Shown: in pieces, positions 7,039 to 10,162 of the stretch | Numbering within the stretch: position 1 is the stretch's first letter | Layout of the letters: each line of letters begins with the position of its first letter | NCBI GenBank assembly: GCA_903824515.1 | Contig: CAIJXA010000086.1 | Location: 1-10,162 of the forward strand | Direction: 5' to 3' | DNA: 10,162 bases | DNA from: an uncultured bacterium | GTDB lineage: Bacteria; Patescibacteriota; Minisyncoccia; Moranbacterales; GWC2-37-73 | Notes under the pieces: model-generated | Seen by the model: the letters and a program-made list of their open reading frames with translations, nothing else | Databases searched by the model: none | What the model was told of the DNA's origin: nothing | Program-made: the position numbers and the translations under genes

Positions 7039-7123
7039 AGTAATCAGTAACCAGTAATCAGTAATCAGAGAAATGAAACTCTGTCTTTTTGGTTACTGAT
7101 TACCGACTATCAATTCCTGATTA
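7039..7123 (+). repeat. Inverted heptamer-repeat hairpin between the amidohydrolase gene and murD
   Basis: The left arm is AGTAATC, AGTAACC, AGTAATC, AGTAATC (7039-7066). The right arm is GGTTACT, GATTACC, GACTATC, AATTCCT, GATTA (7091-7123), a decaying array of the complementary unit. GTAATCAGTAACC (7040-7052) pairs perfectly over 13 bp with 7091-7103. Inside the loop, CAGAG (7066-7070) pairs with CTCTG (7079-7083) and is followed by TTTTT (7086-7090), a weak terminator-like hairpin. The right arm runs to the first base of the murD start codon, so the folded RNA could affect read-through and murD translation. Confidence 0.85.
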
Positions 7124-8520
7124 TGCATACTTCTTTTTTTAAGGACAAAAAAATAACGGTTTATGGCCTGGGTCTGCACGGTGGCGGAGTCGGGGTAGTT
7201 AAATTTTTGGTAGCCAATGGCGCTCAGGTTATTGTCACAGACCTGGGCAGTCGCGAAAAATTGGCACCTTCTTTGGAAAAATTAAAAGGGCTTAAAAATA
7301 TTAAATATGTTTTGGGTCAGCATCGGAGTGAGGATTTTACTAATGTTGACATGGTCATCAAAAATCCGGCTATCGCTTGGACGGATCAGCATGTCAAATT
7401 GGCACTAGAAAAGAAAATTCCCGTAGAGATGGATTCTAGTCTTTTTTTTAAACTTTGCAAAAATAAAATCATTGGCGTGACTGGCACGAAAGGTAAAACC
7501 ACCACAGCAGTTTTGATCTATGAAATTTTGAAAGCCGCTGGAAAAAATCCAATCAAAGTTGGCATTGGTCAAACTTCAGTACTTGATAAACTAGATATTT
7601 TAAAAAAAGATTCAGTGGTGGTTTTCGAACTTTCCAGTTGGCGGCTTTCGGCTTTGGGTCGAGCCAAGCTTAGTCCTCAGATTGCAGTTTTCAAAAATCT
7701 GATGCCTGATCATCTGAATTATTACGCAACGATGGAAAAATATCTGAAAGACAAAAAATATATTTTTTCAAATCAGCGACCCAAAGATTTTCTTGTTGTT
7801 AACTATGACGATGAGAAATTGAAGGAAATTGCAAAAGAAGCGCCATCTCAAATTGTTAAATTTTCTTATGAGCCAATCAAGAAAAGTAAAAGCGTTTTTT
7901 TGGAGGAAGAAAATATTTATTTAAATAATGGCATTGACATTATCAAGCTTGCGGCAGTGAAAAATATCAACATTCCTGGCAGGCATAACCTTTCCAATGT
8001 GTTAGCAGCCATCGGGGCAGTGTACGCTTTTGGACTCAGTCCGCTTGAGATTAAAAAAGCTTTGCCAGGTTTAAAAGGACCAGCGCATCGATTGGAATTT
8101 GTGCGAGAGCTTGATGGTGTGAAATATTACAATGACACGACTGCTTCCATTCCGCAGGCGGCTATTTCCGCTTTGCAAGCTTTTGAGCAACCAATTGTTT
8201 TGATTGCCGGTGGCACTGACAAGAATCTTGATTTTGAAAATTTTGGCAAAGAAATTTTGGAAAAGACTAAACATGTAGTTCTACTCAAGGGTAATGCCAC
8301 GGAAAAAATATTTTCTCAAATCAAAAAATATGCTGACAAGGATTTTTGCGAAGCCATTGAAATTGTTGACTCGATGGAGAAAGCAGTTCAGCTTGCTCGC
8401 AGTTTTGCTAAAGAAGGTGAAGTAGTTTTACTTTCGCCTGGCGCTGCCAGCTTTGGACTTTTTAATAATGAATTTGACCGCGGGGATAAATTTCGGGCAG
8501 CAGTGAAAAATCTCAAATAG
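7123..8520 (+). CDS. murD: UDP-N-acetylmuramoyl-L-alanine--D-glutamate ligase
   Basis: MurD uses ATP to add D-glutamate to UDP-MurNAc-L-alanine in the cytoplasm, the second amino-acid step of peptidoglycan precursor synthesis. In this 465-aa protein the N-terminal Rossmann domain (VYGLGLHGGGVGVVKFL, about 11-29) holds the UDP substrate. GVTGTKGKTTT at 118-128 is the ATP P-loop. ELSSWRL (169-175) and MPDHLNYY (194-201) belong to the central domain. K212, in DKKYIF, is likely the carbamylated lysine. GRHNLSNVLAA (287-297), HRLEF (322-326), YNDTTASIP (336-344) and SPGAASFGLFNNEFDRGDKF (438-457) are characteristic Mur-ligase segments. The LHGGGVGV and ELSSWRL variants differ from E. coli but are of a type I associate with MurD of CPR bacteria and Planctomycetes. 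Length is normal. No promoter was found immediately upstream, so it is probably read from the amidohydrolase promoter through the hairpin repeat. There is no Shine-Dalgarno sequence. Confidence 0.96.
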   Translation: MHTSFFKDKKITVYGLGLHGGGVGVVKFLVANGAQVIVTDLGSREKLAPSLEKLKGLKNIKYVLGQHRSEDFTNVDMVIKNPAIAWTDQHVKLALEKKIPVEMDSSLFFKLCKNKIIGVTGTKGKTTTAVLIYEILKAAGKNPIKVGIGQTSVLDKLDILKKDSVVVFELSSWRLSALGRAKLSPQIAVFKNLMPDHLNYYATMEKYLKDKKYIFSNQRPKDFLVVNYDDEKLKEIAKEAPSQIVKFSYEPIKKSKSVFLEEENIYLNNGIDIIKLAAVKNINIPGRHNLSNVLAAIGAVYAFGLSPLEIKKALPGLKGPAHRLEFVRELDGVKYYNDTTASIPQAAISALQAFEQPIVLIAGGTDKNLDFENFGKEILEKTKHVVLLKGNATEKIFSQIKKYADKDFCEAIEIVDSMEKAVQLARSFAKEGEVVLLSPGAASFGLFNNEFDRGDKFRAAVKNLK

Positions 8521-8540
8521 TTTTTCAGGCCTTAGCTTCT

Positions 8541-8552
8541 TAGCGCGCGCTA
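8541..8552. repeat. 12-bp perfect palindrome with alternating GC core
   Basis: TAGCGCGCGCTA is fully self-complementary and its core is a run of alternating G and C in otherwise AT-rich DNA, 20 bp after murD. CTTAGC occurs twice just before and overlapping it (8531-8536, 8539-8544). It could be a protein-binding site or a decayed terminator stem; the sequence does not decide. Confidence 0.5.
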
Positions 8553-8566
8553 TTTACATAAAATTT

Positions 8567-8597
8567 AAATGCAACATGTTGGTGTGTTGTATTTTTT
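8567..8597 (+). terminator. Probable intrinsic terminator after murD
   Basis: AAATGCAACA (8567-8576) pairs with TGTTGTATTT (8585-8594) over ten positions with one G-U pair, around an 8-nt loop. A T-run ends at 8597. The stem is AU-rich, so it is only moderately strong. A competing 10-bp palindrome, CAACATGTTG (8572-8581), overlaps it. Confidence 0.45.
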
Positions 8598-8619
8598 GTA
8601 CTAAACTATTTTTTAAAAT

Positions 8620-8648
8620 TTGACAAAAGCTTTAATGTAGTCTTTAAT
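8620..8648 (+). promoter_or_regulatory. Promoter of the 94-aa unknown gene
   Basis: A perfect TTGACA (8620-8625), a 17-bp spacer and TTTAAT (8643-8648) form a good sigma-70 promoter. The predicted start near 8655 leaves a leader of about 85 nt before the ATG at 8741, which contains the inverted repeat at 8687-8702. Confidence 0.65.
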
Positions 8649-8686
8649 AACCTTAAATTCAGGTTTTATTATAAATCTCCCCCAAG

Positions 8687-8702
8687 TTCACAAAATTGTG
8701 AA
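8687..8702. promoter_or_regulatory. Operator-like inverted repeat TTCACAA-AA-TTGTGAA
   Basis: Perfect 7-bp arms separated by 2 bp lie about 30 bp downstream of the predicted transcription start. The site resembles a dimeric repressor operator in form; as RNA, a 2-nt loop is too tight for the full stem. Its right arm overlaps the in-frame ATG at 8702, which favours the later start at 8741. The ArsR-type regulator upstream is one conceivable partner, but nothing links them. Confidence 0.45.
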
Positions 8703-8740
8703 TGAGGCTATCTCTCTTTAACAAAAGAATAAATTTAAAA

Positions 8741-9025
8741 ATGGAAAATAATAAAACAAACCAAGCTGTTCCAGATTGGTATTTAAAAAATTTGGAAAAA
8801 ATTAAGGAGTACCTAAGTGATAGTGAACTCTTTATTATGCAAAATTATGCCGACTTGTTAATGGAACGAGTTAACAGGGCGAAGATTAAGCCGGAAAATA
8901 TTGAAAAGAAGACTTATGTTTTTTTTCAATGGCTTAAAAAAAGAAAAGTTTTTAATGAAATTAACGAAAAAGTTAATGGTTGTGGCATTGTATCTGACAT
9001 GCCGGGAATCATATCGCCATTTTAA
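8741..9025 (+). CDS. Hypothetical protein, 94 aa
   Basis: I do not recognise this protein. It begins MENNKTNQAVPDWYLKN and is mostly predicted alpha-helical, with a charged, Lys/Glu/Asn-rich body (YLKNLEKIKEYLSDSELFIMQNYADLLMERV, then KKTYVFFQWLKKRKVF). It ends in a short Gly/Pro-containing tail (VNGCGIVSDMPGIISPF). No signal peptide, membrane segment or metal motif is visible. The ATG at 8741 is chosen over that at 8702 because it follows an A-rich leader like those of other genes here and because the inverted repeat covers 8702; the longer form would be 107 aa. A consensus promoter upstream and a strong terminator immediately downstream mark it as a genuine, separately expressed gene. Confidence 0.7.
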   Translation: MENNKTNQAVPDWYLKNLEKIKEYLSDSELFIMQNYADLLMERVNRAKIKPENIEKKTYVFFQWLKKRKVFNEINEKVNGCGIVSDMPGIISPF

Positions 9026-9032
9026 TGAAATG

Positions 9033-9071
9033 GAAAAAAGCTGAACATATAAAATATGCCCAGCTTTTTTC
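9033..9071 (+). terminator. Strong intrinsic terminator, probably bidirectional
   Basis: GAAAAAAGCTG (9033-9043) pairs perfectly over 11 bp with CAGCTTTTTTC (9061-9071). After a 2x2 internal loop, CATAT (9046-9050) pairs with ATATG (9054-9058) around an AAA triloop. The A-tract on the left and T-tract on the right let it act in either direction. It starts 7 bp after the stop of the 94-aa gene. Confidence 0.85.
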
Positions 9072-9081
9072 TTTGCTTAAA

Positions 9082-9123
9082 GTTCCTCATTCTAAAATCC
9101 ATAATCTAAATTCCATAATCAGT
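9082..9123 (+). repeat. Heptamer tandem array, unit AWTCYAW
   Basis: GTTCCTC, ATTCTAA, AATCCAT, AATCTAA, ATTCCAT and AATCAGT follow each other in phase. T is fixed at position 3 and C at position 4 of all six units. No complementary arm was found nearby, unlike the element before murD. It occupies the space between the terminator and the murA promoter. Confidence 0.65.
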
Positions 9124-9131
9124 CCCAGGGC

Positions 9132-9160
9132 TTGAAATTTAACCTGAATTGAAATATACT
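9132..9160 (+). promoter_or_regulatory. Promoter of murA
   Basis: TTGAAA (9132-9137), a 17-bp spacer and TATACT (9155-9160) match sigma-70 boxes. Transcription would begin near 9167, giving an unusually long leader of about 177 nt that contains the whole palindromic element at 9211-9332. Confidence 0.6.
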
Positions 9161-9210
9161 ACGGTCATAGGTTTATCGGGCAATTAATGGCTAAAATAGG
9201 CTTTTTTAAA

Positions 9211-9332
9211 TGTCATCTTGAGCGTAGTTTCTCTGCCTTAAGCCGAGAAACGCAGTCGTAAAATCTGGGCTCAGATTCTTCGACTTCATTTCATTACCTT
9301 TAAAGGTTAATGAAACTGCGCTCGCAGTGACA
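9211..9332. repeat. 122-bp palindromic element in the murA leader
   Basis: The 9026-9343 gap holds a terminator, a heptamer array, a promoter and this element. It is bounded by TGTCA (9211-9215) and TGACA (9328-9332). The outer 22 bases at each end are about three-quarters complementary (TGTCATCTTGAGCG against CGCTCGCAGTGACA). Inside are GTTTCTC/GAGAAAC (9227-9233/9245-9251), AATCTG/CAGATT (9262-9267/9272-9277) flanked by GTCG/CGAC (9255-9258/9281-9284), TTTCATT/AATGAAA (9289-9295/9309-9315) around ACCTTTAAAGGT, and ACTGCG/CGCAGT (9315-9320/9323-9328). The 'GTCATnnTGAGCG...ATTCTTCGAC' wording resembles palindromic repeats dispersed in many bacterial genomes. No transposase is present, so it is a non-autonomous, REP- or MITE-like unit. 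Confidence 0.7.
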
Positions 9333-9343
9333 CTTCGATTTAT

Positions 9344-10162
9344 ATGGAATATTTTGAAATTCAAGGTGGGAAAAAACTTGCGGGGAGTATTGATGTGCGG
9401 GGAAGTAAGAACGCTACGACGCCGATTTTAGCGGCGACGCTTTTAACGACGGGCGAATGTGTAATTTCGAATATTCCTTTGATTGAGGATGTTTGTCGCA
9501 TGTTGGAAATTTTGGAAAGTATGGACGTTGAGGTTACGTGGGAGGGTGAGCGCACGGTGCGAATTTGCGCGAAGAATTTAGCTGCTAGTAAAATTGATTT
9601 GCAAACCGTTAAGAAACTGCGTTCCTCAATTTTATTATTGGGGCCGCTTAGCGCTAGAGCAGAAAGCTTTAAAATTGCTCATCCAGGAGGATGCGTGATT
9701 GGTAAGCGTCCAGTCGGTACACATTTTGATGCACTGGAAAAAATGGGCGTAACGATTACTCAGGATGAAAATTGTTATCTGATTGATGCTAAGGCTAAAA
9801 AAGCAGGCAAGGTTGTCCTGCGCGAGTTTTCAGTGACTGCGACTGAAAATGCAATGATGCTGGCCGCCTCGCTACCTGGCACGACGCTTATTAAGCTAGC
9901 TGCTTGCGAGCCACACGTGCAGGATTTAGGAAAATTTTTAATTGCGATGGGCGCCCAGATTAAAGGTCTGGGTACGCATACCTTGGAAATTAGCGGTAGT
10001 GAGAAGCTTACTGGTGCTACGCATGAGATTATTCCTGATGCTAATGAAGCTGCAACTTTTTTAATTATGGGCGTAGCGACCAAGAGTCCAATTAAAGTTA
10101 AACATGCGCGAGTTGATGATTTAGATATTGTCTTGGAAAGACTGCGACAATTTGGCGCCGAT
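9344..10162 (+). CDS. murA: UDP-N-acetylglucosamine 1-carboxyvinyltransferase (partial, 3' end beyond the window)
   Basis: MurA transfers enolpyruvate from phosphoenolpyruvate to UDP-GlcNAc in the cytoplasm, the first committed step of peptidoglycan synthesis. The frame is open from the ATG at 9344 to the last base, giving 273 of the usual roughly 420 residues. K22 and N23 in GSKNATTPILAA match the substrate-binding K22/N23 of E. coli. R93 lies in KLRSSILLLGPL. C117 in HPGGCVIGKRPVGTH is the catalytic cysteine and the fosfomycin target, so cysteine rather than the resistant aspartate is present. ATENAMMLAASLPGTTLIKLAACEPHVQDLGKFL and IPDANEAATF are further family segments; the latter differs from the usual IPDxIETGTF but keeps the Asp. 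The start is supported by the N-terminal MEYFEIQGGKKLAGSIDVRG pattern. The gene uses more GCG and ACG codons than its neighbours. The catalytic Asp near residue 305 and the C-terminal Arg lie outside the window. Confidence 0.95.
   Translation, partial: MEYFEIQGGKKLAGSIDVRGSKNATTPILAATLLTTGECVISNIPLIEDVCRMLEILESMDVEVTWEGERTVRICAKNLAASKIDLQTVKKLRSSILLLGPLSARAESFKIAHPGGCVIGKRPVGTHFDALEKMGVTITQDENCYLIDAKAKKAGKVVLREFSVTATENAMMLAASLPGTTLIKLAACEPHVQDLGKFLIAMGAQIKGLGTHTLEISGSEKLTGATHEIIPDANEAATFLIMGVATKSPIKVKHARVDDLDIVLERLRQFGAD

Noticed and set aside
7039..7123. CRISPR-like array
   Set aside because: Units are 7 bp, contiguous and without spacers, and no cas gene is present.
93..9025. Possible TGA recoding, because no complete gene ends in TGA
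   Set aside because: No in-frame TGA occurs in any gene, glycine and tryptophan positions use ordinary codons, and the number of stops is small.
9187..9261. A 24-codon open frame in the murA leader (MAKIGFFKCHLERSF...)
   Set aside because: It runs through the palindromic element and has no start signal; such frames are expected by chance in such repeats.

Overview
The window is AT-rich and every supported gene lies on the + strand. It probably comes from a Candidate Phyla Radiation (Patescibacteria) genome. This is inferred from four things: a single-pass membrane protein with DUF11-like domains, a MurD with the 'GGGVGV' N-terminal type, an amidohydrolase of the D-aminoacylase family with substituted metal ligands, and eight start codons none of which has a visible Shine-Dalgarno sequence. 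Promoters are of ordinary sigma-70 type (TTGNNN-17-TATAAT), which argues against Bacteroidetes as an alternative. All complete genes end in TAA or TAG and none contains an in-frame TGA, so no recoding is seen.

Layout: (1) 1-90, the tail of an unidentified gene, 2 bp before (2) an AlaA-like aminotransferase, 93-1394. (3) A promoter at 1450-1477 drives a membrane-anchored, surface-exposed DUF11-repeat protein, 1511-3421. (4) tgt, the tRNA-guanine transglycosylase, 3559-4839, has its own promoter inside a repeat-rich leader and carries two low-complexity insertions. (5) A small ArsR-type regulator, 4955-5281. (6) A strong promoter at 5377-5405 precedes the D-aminoacylase-like amidohydrolase, 5441-7033, which may be read through a hairpin repeat into (7) murD, 7123-8520. 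(8) A 94-aa unknown protein, 8741-9025, sits between a TTGACA promoter and a strong intrinsic terminator. (9) murA, from 9344 and cut by the window end, follows a long leader that contains a 122-bp palindromic element.

murD and murA make peptidoglycan precursors, and a D-aminoacyl hydrolase relative next to murD would fit wall or D-amino-acid metabolism. The amidohydrolase, however, lacks a canonical metal ligand and the catalytic aspartate, so its reaction is uncertain. The aminotransferase supplies amino acids or keto acids, and Tgt modifies tRNA. The ArsR regulator has no obvious target.

The most unusual signal is a set of five low-complexity patches (about 3444-3512, 4113-4182, 4514-4618, 7039-7123, 9082-9123) built from 7-bp units. 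The unit length stays at seven while the unit sequence changes from patch to patch. In three patches a left array faces complementary units on the right, giving hairpins. Two patches lie inside the tgt reading frame, where they coincide with extra peptide segments absent from ordinary Tgt proteins. This looks like a family of heptamer-iterated elements that can enter both intergenic and coding DNA.
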